A DNA stretch of 64,000 bases from CAVXSP01 sp963764505 (GCA_963764505.1 CAVXSP010000001.1:1736001-1800000), one strand, 5' to 3'; shown: positions 15,303 to 24,026, counted from the first letter of the stretch. The notes: generated by a model from the letters alone, not told the origin. Translations and numbers: made by a program.

Positions 15303-17148
15303 AGTTGATCGTGACCGCCATCTGCACCTCGACGGGCGCGCCGTTCAGGAGCGTCGGCGTGAACATCCACTGCTGCACGGCGTCGAGCGCCGCCTGGTCG
15401 AGCATCGGATCGCCGCGCAGGACGCGCGCGTCTTTCACGGTGCCGTCCGTGCCGATGATGGCGTCGATGATCACGATCCCGCCGACGCCGGCCGCGCGGG
15501 CGTCCGCTGGATAAACAGGAGGCACGTCGTGGATCTTCCTCGGGGGCGCGACGGCGCCGCCGACCTGAATCGGGCCGGTCGGTGGCGGTGGCGGCGGCGG
15601 TGGCGGCGGGGGAGGAATGACGACGGCTGCCGCAGCCGCGCTTTGTCGCGTGTTCTCCGCGCGCTGCGCCGGACTAGCGCTGCCGAGTCGTGCGAGCGCC
15701 TGGTCGACCGCGGCCTCGGCTTCGGCATAGCGGCCCTGCTGCAGGTACCGCTTCGCGCGCTGCAGCTCGCCCGAAGTCGCGACGACGTTAATCGTCTCGG
15801 CGACGCTGCCGATATGAAGCTGGACGTTGCGCTGGATCGACGCGCCGCGCGTGACGAAGAAAGCGGTGTGCGCGGCCATGAAACCGGGTTTCTCAATCGT
15901 GACCTCGTACTGGGCGGGCGGCAGGTCGAGCGCGAAGAGGCCGGACGCGTCGGTGACCGCGCTCGCGGGTGCCTTCGGGTCGGAGCCGAGCCGGATCTCC
16001 GCCCCCTCGATGGGATCGCCGCGCTGGTCGCTGACGACGCCCGACACGCGACCGGTCGAGGACTGAGGGGCCAGGGACAGCGGTTCCGGGGTTCCGAGGT
16101 TCTGGGGTTCTGAGGTTCCGCTCGACGGGCTGGCGTGCAGCGCGCCGGCCGCGATCGGAACGACCAGCAGCGCGACGCCAGCGGCGGCGAGCAGTGCCTT
16201 GCGCGTGACTCCCAGGGATGACGCGGTTCGAGCGCTCATGATGTCCTCCACGCGTTGCGTCAGGTTGGCGCCGGTGACACCGGCGGCCGAGGGGACGGGC
16301 AGACGAAGACAGAAGTTGCAGACCTTGAGGATGCCGCCCGCGTAGGCGGACGGCTCGCTGCCGAGGTCCAGCACGGCGGCGTCGCAGGCGCGCTCGCGCT
16401 CCTCGATGAGGCGCCGCTCGAGCCACCAGAGCGCCGGATGGAACCAGAAAATCGTGCTCATCGCCGCGTGCAGCGCCGCCGCCAGGTTGTCTCGCCGGCG
16501 GACGTGCAGCAGCTCGTGCGTGAGGATCGCCTCGAGCTCGGCATCGCTGAGCCGCGCCGTCAACGCCGACGGCCAGAGAATCACCGGCCGCCCGATGCCG
16601 ACGACCGCCGGCTCGAGCCAGGACTCCGACGCGCGAATCGCGACGCCAGAGGTCATGCCAAGCTTCGTCTCCGCCCGCGCCAGCGCCTCGAGCTCGCGAC
16701 CGGCCTCGACCGCCTCGGACGCTCGCACGACATCGCGCAGACGGCGTGAGTGCGTGCGTCTCAGGACGAGCAGCGCGAGGCACCCGAGCGCCCACGTCGC
16801 CCCGAGACCGAACTGAACCCAACGGCCCGTCGGACGAGCAACCGAACCGAGCCACCCGCCGCCGGCCGCCATCGCCGTGGTCGGGCTGACGGCAGCGCCG
16901 AAGGGCTCGCCAATCGCCCGGAACGCGATCGATACCGTCACGCCCGGTGTCGACGTCAGCGCCGGATGCGGCAGCCGTGCGCCGATTGCCGCGAGCAGGG
17001 CGAAGGGAAGCAGGAACTTGAGCGAAGCGGTGAGCCAGACCGCGTAGCGCCACCGCGCGCCCTGCCGTTTCAGCACGCGAACGAGCAGGGCGGCGGCGAG
17101 AACGCAGAGGGTCGACTGCCAGAGATGGTTCGCCAGCAACAGGATCAT
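15289..17148 (-). CDS. BlaR1-like M56 peptidase with regulatory-like and TonB C-terminal domains
   Basis: 619 residues. The start at 17148 overlaps the repressor's stop as ATGA. Several N-terminal membrane spans (residues 1-130) flank an M56 zinc peptidase with HELLH at 211-215 and a downstream ERACD motif. After a further span (residues ~325-345) there is a repeat-encoded linker (EPQNLGTPEP), a carboxypeptidase-regulatory-like domain (GRVSGVVSDQRGDPIEGAEI), a short helical segment, a 12-residue poly-Pro run and a TonB C-terminal fold (PPVYPADARAAGVGGIVIIDAIIGTDG...QWMFTPTLLNG). In the Bla/Mec scheme the peptidase is activated by an outside signal and inactivates the repressor. Here the sensor penicillin-binding domain is replaced by these modules, so the signal is probably not a beta-lactam. 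Confidence 0.87.
   Translation of the reverse strand: MILLLANHLWQSTLCVLAAALLVRVLKRQGARWRYAVWLTASLKFLLPFALLAAIGARLPHPALTSTPGVTVSIAFRAIGEPFGAAVSPTTAMAAGGGWLGSVARPTGRWVQFGLGATWALGCLALLVLRRTHSRRLRDVVRASEAVEAGRELEALARAETKLGMTSGVAIRASESWLEPAVVGIGRPVILWPSALTARLSDAELEAILTHELLHVRRRDNLAAALHAAMSTIFWFHPALWWLERRLIEERERACDAAVLDLGSEPSAYAGGILKVCNFCLRLPVPSAAGVTGANLTQRVEDIMSARTASSLGVTRKALLAAAGVALLVVPIAAGALHASPSSGTSEPQNLGTPEPLSLAPQSSTGRVSGVVSDQRGDPIEGAEIRLGSDPKAPASAVTDASGLFALDLPPAQYEVTIEKPGFMAAHTAFFVTRGASIQRNVQLHIGSVAETINVVATSGELQRAKRYLQQGRYAEAEAAVDQALARLGSASPAQRAENTRQSAAAAAVVIPPPPPPPPPPPPTGPIQVGGAVAPPRKIHDVPPVYPADARAAGVGGIVIIDAIIGTDGTVKDARVLRGDPMLDQAALDAVQQWMFTPTLLNGAPVEVQMAVTINFKGQ
16082..16121. repeat. Five 8-base tandem repeats (GGTTCYGR) inside the M56 peptidase gene
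   Basis: Five consecutive copies of GGTTCYGR. The period is not a multiple of three, so gain or loss of one copy would shift the reading frame and cut off the C-terminal domains of the M56 protein. Confidence 0.85.
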
Positions 17149-17567
17149 TCTTCCGCTCCGGGGGGCTTCGCCCCGCTCCGCTCGCTCGCGCTCTTCCCAC
17201 CTCGCCTGCGGAACGCCAGATCGGCCTCCCGCAGGTCCTCGCGGGTCAGTCGTCCAGACTCGATGAGGTGGGCCATCACGGGTTGCGTGCTGCCGCCGAA
17301 GAACGCGAGCAGTTCGTCGATCAGCCGGCGCTGTGTCGCCTCGCGCGTGACGGCCGCCTCGAACACGAAGGCGTTGCCGACCTTCTTGACGCGCCGGAGC
17401 GCCTTCTTCGCTTCGAGCCGCGAAACGACGGTCTGGACGGTCGTGTAGGCCGGCCGGTCCGGGCTCGGGAAGCTTTCCTGGATCTCCCGGACGGACGCCG
17501 CACCGCCGTGCGTCCAGAACGCGTCCATGATGCGTAGCTCGAGTCGGCTCAATCGTGGGCTCTTCAC
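17145..17567 (-). CDS. BlaI/MecI/CopY-family transcriptional repressor
   Basis: 140 residues from a GTG at 17567, preceded by TTAGGAGAT. It shows the winged-helix N-terminus of the family: LSRLELRIMDAFWTHGGAASVREIQESFP and AYTTVQTVVSRLEAKKALRRVKKVGNAFVFEA, followed by the dimerisation helices (IDELLAFFGGSTQPVMAHLIES, REDLREADLAF). The frame is open upstream, but the sequence there is not conserved. It is translationally coupled to the BlaR1-like peptidase, and its own promoter carries a BlaI-type dyad, so autorepression relieved by the peptidase is expected. Confidence 0.92.
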   Translation of the reverse strand: MKSPRLSRLELRIMDAFWTHGGAASVREIQESFPSPDRPAYTTVQTVVSRLEAKKALRRVKKVGNAFVFEAAVTREATQRRLIDELLAFFGGSTQPVMAHLIESGRLTREDLREADLAFRRRGGKSASERSGAKPPGAEE

Positions 17568-17586
17568 GTGATCTCCTAACGATGTA

Positions 17587-17609
17587 ATTATAAATACTAC
17601 AAATGTAGT
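17587..17609 (-). promoter_or_regulatory. BlaI-type operator with overlapping promoter
   Basis: ACTACA-AA-TGTAGT (17596-17609) is a perfect dyad of the BlaI/MecI operator form (core TACA-N2-TGTA). TATAAT on the minus strand (17592-17587) is the likely -10 of the repressor-peptidase operon. The dyad lies just upstream of the -10, so bound repressor would block RNA polymerase. The patch is strikingly AT-rich against its surroundings. Confidence 0.8.
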
Positions 17610-17693
17610 TTGGTGGCAAGGGACGGTGACCGGCCCGCTGATCGATACTCTTGTCCGACGACGACGCGCCATTGCCAGAGCGAGGGAGTTGAG

Positions 17694-18089
17694 ATGGATA
17701 TCAAGAGGAGCGGTTCGCAAGCCTCGAGCAAGGGACCGTCAGACTGGTTCACCGGCACGGTCCGCATCGACCCGTTGTTTCAGGCCGCCGACCCCGCGCG
17801 CGCGGCCGGCGCCAGCGTCACGTTCGAGCCCGGCGCCAGGACGGCCTGGCATGCGCACCCGCTCGGCCAGACGCTCATCGTGACCGCCGGCTGCGGCCGG
17901 GCGCAGCGCAGCGGCGGCGCGGTCGAGGAGATTCGACCCGGCGACGTGATCTGGTTCGCGCCGGGCGAGAAGCACTGGCACGGCGCCACTCCGACGACCG
18001 CCATGACGCACATCGCCATTCAGGAACGGCTCGACGAAAGGGTCGTGGACTGGATGGAGAAGGTCAGCGACGCACAGTACGGGGTCTGA
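17694..18089 (+). CDS. Cupin-domain protein (hydroxynitrile-lyase/tetrameric cupin type)
   Basis: 131 residues with GAGGGAG before the ATG. A single compact cupin barrel: FTGTVRIDPLFQ, then SVTFEPGARTAWHAHPLGQTLIVTAGCGRAQRSGG, and EIRPGDVIWFAPGEKHWHGA. The two His of HAH, the Gln of LGQ and the His of KHWHG form the usual metal site. This pattern is shared by small Mn-dependent hydroxynitrile lyases and related tetrameric cupins. Whether it has lyase activity is unknown. It is divergent from the BlaI operon, so the dyad between them might influence it as well. Confidence 0.85.
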   Translation: MDIKRSGSQASSKGPSDWFTGTVRIDPLFQAADPARAAGASVTFEPGARTAWHAHPLGQTLIVTAGCGRAQRSGGAVEEIRPGDVIWFAPGEKHWHGATPTTAMTHIAIQERLDERVVDWMEKVSDAQYGV

Positions 18090-18102
18090 CCGTCGAGCCC
18101 CC

Positions 18103-18129
18103 AGCCCATAGCCCATAGCCCGGAGCCCC
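18103..18129. repeat. 7-base tandem repeat (AGCCCAT/AGCCCGG) next to a start codon
   Basis: Three AGCCCNN units and a partial fourth run up to the ATG at 18130. The third and fourth contain the only ribosome-binding-like sequence (CGGAGCC) for the downstream gene. Confidence 0.7.
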
Positions 18130-20295
18130 ATGAACCTCACCCGCCGTGAACTCCTCAGCCTTCCCGCCGCGGCCGCGCTCTCGGCGCCGCTCGCCACAGT
18201 GGCGCCGTCGCCCGCTGTCGCGCAAACGCCCGCGCCTGCCGCCGGTGCGGTCCTCCCGTGGGCGCGCCGGATCCGGCGCCTCGGCCAGCTCAACATGACC
18301 GAGCACGATCCGGCCGTCATGGACGTCGAGGCCTGGGCCGACTACTGGGCGGGTTTGAAGGTCGATGCCGTGCTCGTCAGCGTCACCGGCATTCTGGCTT
18401 TCTATCAGACGAGCGTCCCGTTCCACCGGAAAGGGAAGTATCTCGGGACGCGCGACTTCTTCGGCGACTGCTGCGCCGCGGCGAAGAAGCGCGGTATCCA
18501 CGTGATCGCGCGGATGAGTCCGGACCTCAACTGGGAAGACGCGCTGCAGGCGCATCCCGAGTGGTTCCGGCGCGACGGCCAGGGCCGTCCGATGCGGCAC
18601 ACCGAGGACGCCCGGCTCTTCCGGACCTGCATGTTCACGAGCTACATGACCGACTACATGGTCGCGATCATGAAGGAGGTCAACGCGCGCTACGACATCG
18701 ACGGTCTCTTCACGAACGCGTGGCCGCCGCTCGGCTCGATGCCGACGTGCTACTGCGCCGAGTGTCGAAACCTGCCCGCCTCCAACACACTGGCGTACTG
18801 GGAGAAGTTCAACGCGCGGACGATGTTCCTGTGGAAGTTGTACGACGCGATCGCGAAGGAGAAGAACCCGGCGAACTTCTTCTTTGCGAACCTCGGCGGC
18901 GGCATTCGATCCACGGCGAATCTGGTCGAGCTCGGCAAGGTGTGCGAGTGGTTTCAATGCGACAACCAGGGTCGCGGCGGCGACCAGACGCCGATCTGGG
19001 GCGTGACGCTGCAGGGGCGTGTGTGCCACGCCGTCCAGTCCGGCAAGATGGCGACCAACGTGACGGGCGCATGGTCCACTGGCTCGCCGCGCTGGCGCAA
19101 CGTCCACAAGTCGCCGCAGGAGGCGCGGATGTGGTGGGACGAGACGCTGGCGGCCGGCATGGTGCCCTACCACCACATCGTCGGGGGCGAGACCGGCCTC
19201 GGCGAGGACCGGCGTCTGCTCGATCCCGCGCGCGACTACTTCAACTGGATGGCGCGCCACGAGCCGCACTTCATCAACAGCCGATCGATTGCCGACATCG
19301 GCGTCGTGATGGGGCAGCGGACGCACCTCTTCCATCGGCCGCCGAGCGGCGCCACGATGCAGCAGTACGTCGACGGCTTGTACTACGCGCTGGTCGAGGG
19401 GCGCTTTCTCTTCGATTTCGTGCACGAGGAGAAGATGTCGCTGCCGGAGTTGTCCAAGTACGCCGCCGTGCTCCTGCCCAACGTCGCGCTGTTGAGCGAC
19501 GAGCAGTGCCAGCAGCTCCGCGCGTACGTGCAGAGCGGCGGCTCCCTGCTCGCCACGTTCCAGACGAGCCTCTTCACCGAGCGCAACGAGCGCCGCCCGG
19601 ACTTCGGCCTCGCCGACGTGTTCGGCATCCGTGCCGCCGGGGAGGAAATCGGGACGACGGGAAACGCGTATCTGGCGCGCATCGAGCGCGAGCACCCGAT
19701 CCTGGAGGGCTTCACGGGAACCCGCGTCCTGCCGGGCGCCGAGTATCGCGTGCCGGTCGCCGCCGTCGCGCAGCCGGTTCTCACCGTCGTGCCCGGGTAC
19801 GTGGCGTATCCGCCCGAGCTGTCGTATCCGGACCCGGCGCGCACGGACGAACCGGCCGTCGTCGTGCGCGAAGCGGGCAGGAGCCGGCTCGTCTACTTTC
19901 CCGGCGACGTCGAGCGGACCATGTGGCGGTCGGGTCACACGGACCTGGCGCGTCTCCTTCAGAACGCCATCCGCTGGGCAGCCGGCGGCCGCGCCCCCGT
20001 CACGATCCAGGGAGACGGCGTCGTCGAGACGTTCGCGTGGGAGACGGAGGCCGGCTTCGCCGTCCACGTCCTGAACTACACCAACCCGGCGATGCACCGG
20101 GGGTGGATCCGCCGGTTCTACCCGATCGGCGCCCAGCAGGTGCGGCTGGCCTTGCCCGCCGGTCGGCGCGTGACCCGGGTCGAGCTCCTGCGCGCGGAGC
20201 AGGACGTGCCGTTCGGCGTGACGAACGGCGTGCTCGAGTTCACCATCCCTGGCGTTCTGGACTACGAGGTGGCGGGGATTTACGCGGTAGGATGA
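18130..20295 (+). CDS. Exported glycoside-hydrolase-like protein (GHL6 + beta-galactosidase trimerisation type)
   Basis: 721 residues. It starts with a twin-arginine-like signal (NLTRRELLSLPAAAALSAPLATVA). Residues 40-370 resemble the hypothetical glycosyl hydrolase 6 TIM barrel: WADYWAGLKVDAVLVSVTGILAFYQTSVPFH, RGIHVIARMSPDLNWEDALQAHPEWF, MKEVNARYDIDGLFTNAWPP, followed by a Cys-containing loop CYCAECRNLP. Residues 400-640 fit a beta-galactosidase-trimerisation-type Rossmann domain (VVLLPNVALLSDEQCQQLRAYVQSGGSLLATF). A C-terminal beta domain follows. It probably acts on exported or environmental glycans; the substrate is unknown. Confidence 0.8.
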   Translation: MNLTRRELLSLPAAAALSAPLATVAPSPAVAQTPAPAAGAVLPWARRIRRLGQLNMTEHDPAVMDVEAWADYWAGLKVDAVLVSVTGILAFYQTSVPFHRKGKYLGTRDFFGDCCAAAKKRGIHVIARMSPDLNWEDALQAHPEWFRRDGQGRPMRHTEDARLFRTCMFTSYMTDYMVAIMKEVNARYDIDGLFTNAWPPLGSMPTCYCAECRNLPASNTLAYWEKFNARTMFLWKLYDAIAKEKNPANFFFANLGGGIRSTANLVELGKVCEWFQCDNQGRGGDQTPIWGVTLQGRVCHAVQSGKMATNVTGAWSTGSPRWRNVHKSPQEARMWWDETLAAGMVPYHHIVGGETGLGEDRRLLDPARDYFNWMARHEPHFINSRSIADIGVVMGQRTHLFHRPPSGATMQQYVDGLYYALVEGRFLFDFVHEEKMSLPELSKYAAVLLPNVALLSDEQCQQLRAYVQSGGSLLATFQTSLFTERNERRPDFGLADVFGIRAAGEEIGTTGNAYLARIEREHPILEGFTGTRVLPGAEYRVPVAAVAQPVLTVVPGYVAYPPELSYPDPARTDEPAVVVREAGRSRLVYFPGDVERTMWRSGHTDLARLLQNAIRWAAGGRAPVTIQGDGVVETFAWETEAGFAVHVLNYTNPAMHRGWIRRFYPIGAQQVRLALPAGRRVTRVELLRAEQDVPFGVTNGVLEFTIPGVLDYEVAGIYAVG

Positions 20296-20311
20296 CCAAA
20301 CCGTGGACCCC

Positions 20312-20344
20312 GTTCCGGTGTCTAACGGAACATTATCCGTTCCG
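20312..20344. promoter_or_regulatory. Candidate TetR-type operator upstream of the adaptor operon
   Basis: GTTCCG (20312), CGGAAC (20326) and GTTCCG (20339) are alternating inverted copies, and AACGGA-N6-TCCGTT spans 20324-20341. The dyad lies 22-54 bases before the GTG at 20366. Such dyads before efflux-adaptor operons usually bind TetR-family repressors; no such gene is in the window. Confidence 0.5.
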
Positions 20345-20365
20345 TCCAACGTAGGAGACCGCTGC

Positions 20366-21439
20366 GTGCGCCGTCCCCTGCCCCTCGTCCTTTCGATTGC
20401 CGCAGCCGCGGTGCTGCTGCTGGTCCTGCTGGTCGCGCACGAGGCGGCGCCGGCGTCGGCGGCGGATCGCGCCGCGCCGCGGCCTGCCGCCGGCCACCCG
20501 TCGGCCGAACCGCCGGCGAAAATCCGGCTTTCCGGGACCGTCGAGGCCGTTCGCGCGAGCACCGTCGTCGTGCCTCGTCTTGCCGGACAGGCCACGAACT
20601 CGCTGGTGATCACCGCCCTCGTGCCGGCGGGGACGCGGGTCGGGCCCGGCGACGTGCTGGTCCAGTTCGATCCGCAGGATCAGATTCGCAACGCCATGGA
20701 TCGCCGGGCGGAGGTCGTCGATCTGGACGGGCAGATCCAGAAGAAGCGCGCCGACCAGGCCATTGCCGGCGCCGCCGACGACACGTCCGTGGCGCAGGCC
20801 GAGCACGACCTCGATCGCGCGCGGCTCGACCTGGCCAAGAACGAGTTCGTGGCGCCGGTCGAGGCGGAGAAGAATCAGCTGGCGTTCCAGCAGGCCGAGG
20901 CGAAGCTCGCCCAGCTTCGCGAGACGGCGCGGTTGAAGCGGAAGGCGGCCGCCGCCGACCTGCGGATCCTCGAGATTCGGCGCGACCGGTCGGCCCGGGC
21001 GCTGCAGTATGCGGAAGGCAATGCCAAGCTCATGACGGTGCACGCCACGTTTGCGGGGGTCGTCGTGCTCAAGTCCATCTACCGGGGCAACGGCATGAGC
21101 GAGGTCCAGGAAGGCGACGAGGTCCGACCGGGCCTGCCGATCCTGGACATCGTGGACCCGACCGCGATGCGTGTGCGCGCGCTGGTCAACCAGGCGGACG
21201 TGCTGGCGGTCCAGCCGGGGCTCCCGGCCGTGATCCGGCTCGATGCCTACCCGGAGCTGAAGTTCGACGGGCGCGTCGACGTGCTCTCGCCGCTTGGCGT
21301 GGCCAGCTCGCTCACGCCGGCGGTTCACACGTTCACGGCGTTGATCTCGATCCGCGGCACGCATCCGCGGCTCATGCCGGACCTGACGGCTTCGGTCGAC
21401 CTCCAGCCGTCGTCGCCGCGTCCGGACGAGTCGAGATGA
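20366..21439 (+). CDS. HlyD/MacA-type periplasmic adaptor (first of three)
   Basis: 357 residues from GTG 20366 with GGAG eight bases upstream. It has one N-terminal membrane anchor (LPLVLSIAAAAVLLLVLLVAH) and a barrel-sandwich hybrid half (IRLSGTVEAVRASTVVVPRLAGQ...VRVGPGDVLVQFD). A coiled-coil hairpin (residues ~110-215, rich in Ala/Gln/Lys: QAEHDLDRARLDLAKNEF, LAFQQAEAKLAQLRETARL) is followed by the second lipoyl-like half and a beta-barrel domain (VRALVNQADVLAVQPGLPAVIRLDAYPELKFDGRV). Adaptors bridge an inner-membrane transporter to an outer-membrane channel. Its stop overlaps the next start as ATGA. Confidence 0.9.
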   Translation: MRRPLPLVLSIAAAAVLLLVLLVAHEAAPASAADRAAPRPAAGHPSAEPPAKIRLSGTVEAVRASTVVVPRLAGQATNSLVITALVPAGTRVGPGDVLVQFDPQDQIRNAMDRRAEVVDLDGQIQKKRADQAIAGAADDTSVAQAEHDLDRARLDLAKNEFVAPVEAEKNQLAFQQAEAKLAQLRETARLKRKAAAADLRILEIRRDRSARALQYAEGNAKLMTVHATFAGVVVLKSIYRGNGMSEVQEGDEVRPGLPILDIVDPTAMRVRALVNQADVLAVQPGLPAVIRLDAYPELKFDGRVDVLSPLGVASSLTPAVHTFTALISIRGTHPRLMPDLTASVDLQPSSPRPDESR

Positions 21440-22704
21440 CGATCTGGCCGCCTTCCCGACGGGCGCGGTGGATTGGGGCCGCGTCTGTCGCGCTGCTCCT
21501 CGCGGGCGCGATCGCCATGGGCAGCTGGCGCGCGGTCCCGCCGCCACTGCCCACGGCGCCGGTCACGCTCGGCGACTATGTCGACGTCGTCGAGGTCCGC
21601 GGGCAGGTTCGGCCGCGCAAGTCCATCCTGGTCACCGCGCCGATGCAGTCCGGGGAGCTGCAAATCCTGAAGCTCGCCCCGAGCGGCTCGACCGTGAAGG
21701 CCGGGGACGTCGTCGTGCAGTTCGACGGCTCGACCTTGCAGCGGACGGTGCAGGAGCGCGAGTCCGAGCTGCGGCAGGCCGAAGACGAGCTCGCCCAGGC
21801 GAAGGCGCAGGCGAACATCACGGCACAGCAGGACTCCACGGCGCTGCTGCATTCGCGCTATGACGTCGACCGTGCCAAGCTGGGGGACGTGCTCGACCAG
21901 GAAGGAATCATCGCGAAAGCCGACATGGAGCGCGCGAAGCTGGCCGTGGCCGACGCCGAGCAGCGGCTGCGCGAATCGCAGGTCAAGGCCGGGGCCAACG
22001 AGCAGGCGAGCGCCAGCGGTTTCGTGGCGCAGGAGAGCAAGATCGCCAAGGTCCGCGCCGACCTCGAGCGCGCGCGGCGCTCGCTCGAAGCGCTGCAGGT
22101 CGAGGCGCCGGCCGGCGGCGTCGTCAGCGTCCTGCCGAACTACCGCGCCAGCTCGCCGATGGGCGCGGCGCAGGAGTTCCGCCCCGGGGACCGCGCATGG
22201 CCTGGGGCGTCGATCCTCGAGTTGCCGGACCTGTCCTCCGTGCACCTGCTCGCGCGGCTGGACGAATCCGACCGCGGCCAGCTCCAACAGGGGCAGACGG
22301 CGACCATCCGCGTCGACGCCATCCCCGATCGCCAGTATCAGGCCGACGTGACCGACCTGTCCGTCCTGGCGCGCGTGGACTTCTCGACCTGGCCCCCGGT
22401 CAAGCAGTTCGACGTCCTGCTCACGTTCAAGGACGCCGACGACCGGATTCGGCCGGGGATGAGCGCCGTCGCCCGGATTGTCGTGGGCCGCCTGCCGAAG
22501 ATGCTCCTCGTGCCATCGGAGTGCGTCTTCCTCGTCGACGGCCGGGCGGTCGTGTATCGCTTCGACGGCCGCGAGTTCGTGCCGACTCCGGTCGAAGTCG
22601 TCAAGCGGAGCAAGGAGCAGGCGGCCATCAAGGGCGCCGTGCATGTCGGTGATCGGCTGGCCACGACGAAGCCGGGCGCCGAGGACTCGCAGGCGGCACG
22701 ATGA
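21436..22704 (+). CDS. HlyD/MacA-type periplasmic adaptor (second of three)
   Basis: 422 residues. Membrane anchor at residues 13-30 (AASVALLLAGAIAMGSW), lipoyl-like half (VEVRGQVRPRKSILVTAPMQSGELQILKLAPSG), and a long coiled-coil hairpin (residues ~95-205: QERESELRQAEDELAQAKAQAN, ADMERAKLAVADAEQRLRES). The second half and barrel follow (VEAPAGGVVSVLP, VHLLARLDESDRGQLQQGQTATIRVD), with a membrane-proximal domain (MLLVPSECVFLVDGRAVVYRFDG). It overlaps both neighbours by four bases, so the three adaptors should be made in fixed ratio. Confidence 0.9.
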   Translation: MTIWPPSRRARWIGAASVALLLAGAIAMGSWRAVPPPLPTAPVTLGDYVDVVEVRGQVRPRKSILVTAPMQSGELQILKLAPSGSTVKAGDVVVQFDGSTLQRTVQERESELRQAEDELAQAKAQANITAQQDSTALLHSRYDVDRAKLGDVLDQEGIIAKADMERAKLAVADAEQRLRESQVKAGANEQASASGFVAQESKIAKVRADLERARRSLEALQVEAPAGGVVSVLPNYRASSPMGAAQEFRPGDRAWPGASILELPDLSSVHLLARLDESDRGQLQQGQTATIRVDAIPDRQYQADVTDLSVLARVDFSTWPPVKQFDVLLTFKDADDRIRPGMSAVARIVVGRLPKMLLVPSECVFLVDGRAVVYRFDGREFVPTPVEVVKRSKEQAAIKGAVHVGDRLATTKPGAEDSQAAR

Positions 22705-24026
22705 CACGTCGCCGCACGGTCGGCCTTGGCTTCGGCGTCGCCGCTCTGGTCGCGGTCGCCGCGACCGTCTGGTTCGCGCGCGGATCGGCGGGCCGGGTCC
22801 TGGCGGCCGACGCGTCCACGCTGCCGACGACGCGCGTGGTGCGTGGGCCGCTCGAGCTGACGGTGCACACCACGGGCGATCTGCGCGCCTCGCGCTCGGC
22901 GATGATCCAGGCGCCGCCCGTCGGGGGCGGCCTGCTCCGCCTGCTGACGATGGCCGAGACCGGCACGGCCGTGCACGCGGGCGACGTGATCCTGGAATTC
23001 GATCCGACCGACCAGCAGTACGCCCTCGAGCAGGCGGACTCGCAGGTGGCCGAGGCGGATCAGCAGATCACGAAGCTGGAGGCCGACCGCGATGCGCAGG
23101 CGGCGCAGGATCGGGTCGATCTGCTCACGGCGCAGTTCGACGTCCGGCGGGCGGAGCTCGACGCACGGCTCGACCGTGATCTGATCGCGCCCAGCGAGTA
23201 CCAGAAGCGGCAGCTTTCGCTCGACGAGGCGCAGCGTCGCCTCGCGCAGCTCCAGGCGAGCGCCAAGTCTCGCGCCGAGACGAACCGGGCCGGTCTGGCC
23301 GTGGCCGAGGAGGCGCGCACCAAGGCCCGGCTCGCCGCCCAGCGGGCGCGCCAGAACATCGAGAGCCTCGTCGTGAAATCGCCGATGGACGGCTATATCG
23401 TGGCGCGGGAGAATCGCGACGCGAACGGGGGCATCTTCTACTCGGGGATGACCCTGCCCGAGTACCGCGCGGGCGACAACGTGTTTCCCGGCCGCCCGGT
23501 TGCGGACGTCTTCGATCTGTCGCAGATGGACATCCGCGGCAAGATCAACGAGCAGCAGCGGGTGAACGTCAAGCCGGGCCAGGCCGCGACCGTCCAGGCG
23601 GCGGCGCTGCCGGGCGCCACGCTCACGGCGAAGGTCACCGCCGTGTCCGGCATGGCGCAGTCCGATCTCTTCGGCTCGTCGTCGGGGCCGCTGCGCGACT
23701 TCGATATCACGCTGCGCCTCGACAAACCGGACCCGCGGCTGCGGCCGGGCATCTCGGTCGAGCTCGTGCTGGCCGGCACGCGCGTCCAGAACGTGCTGCA
23801 CCTCCCCCGGCAGGCCGTCTTCGAGAAGGACGGCAAGCCGGTCGTGTACGTGCGCGCCGGCGACCGCTTCGAGGCGCGGTCCGTCAAGCCCACGCAGCGC
23901 ACCGAGACGCGCGTGGCGATCGAGGGCGTGGCAGAAGGTGCGGAAGTCGCGCTCGTGAATCCGGACACGTCCGTGAAGACGGGCGCGGCGAGATCGGCCG
24001 CCTCGCCGACGGGGGTGGCCAGGTGA
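22701..24026 (+). CDS. HlyD/MacA-type periplasmic adaptor (third of three)
   Basis: 441 residues with the same order as the previous two: anchor (LGFGVAALVAVAATVWFARG), lipoyl half (LTVHTTGDLRASRSAMIQAPPVGGGLLRLLTM), coiled coil (residues ~110-215), second half (VKSPMDGYIVARENRDANGG), barrel (MDIRGKINEQQRVNVKPGQAATVQ) and membrane-proximal domain (VLHLPRQAVFEKDGKPVVYVRAGDRFEARSVKP). The hairpin contains the insert DLIAPSEYQKRQLSLDEAQRRLAQLQ, typical of tip helices that contact an outer-membrane channel. It is coupled to the permease by a GTGA overlap. Confidence 0.9.
   Translation: MTRRRTVGLGFGVAALVAVAATVWFARGSAGRVLAADASTLPTTRVVRGPLELTVHTTGDLRASRSAMIQAPPVGGGLLRLLTMAETGTAVHAGDVILEFDPTDQQYALEQADSQVAEADQQITKLEADRDAQAAQDRVDLLTAQFDVRRAELDARLDRDLIAPSEYQKRQLSLDEAQRRLAQLQASAKSRAETNRAGLAVAEEARTKARLAAQRARQNIESLVVKSPMDGYIVARENRDANGGIFYSGMTLPEYRAGDNVFPGRPVADVFDLSQMDIRGKINEQQRVNVKPGQAATVQAAALPGATLTAKVTAVSGMAQSDLFGSSSGPLRDFDITLRLDKPDPRLRPGISVELVLAGTRVQNVLHLPRQAVFEKDGKPVVYVRAGDRFEARSVKPTQRTETRVAIEGVAEGAEVALVNPDTSVKTGAARSAASPTGVAR

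Noticed and set aside
15289..17567. Beta-lactam resistance sensor pair (true BlaR1/MecR1)
   Set aside because: No penicillin-binding sensor domain; only the repressor and M56 peptidase parts are shared.
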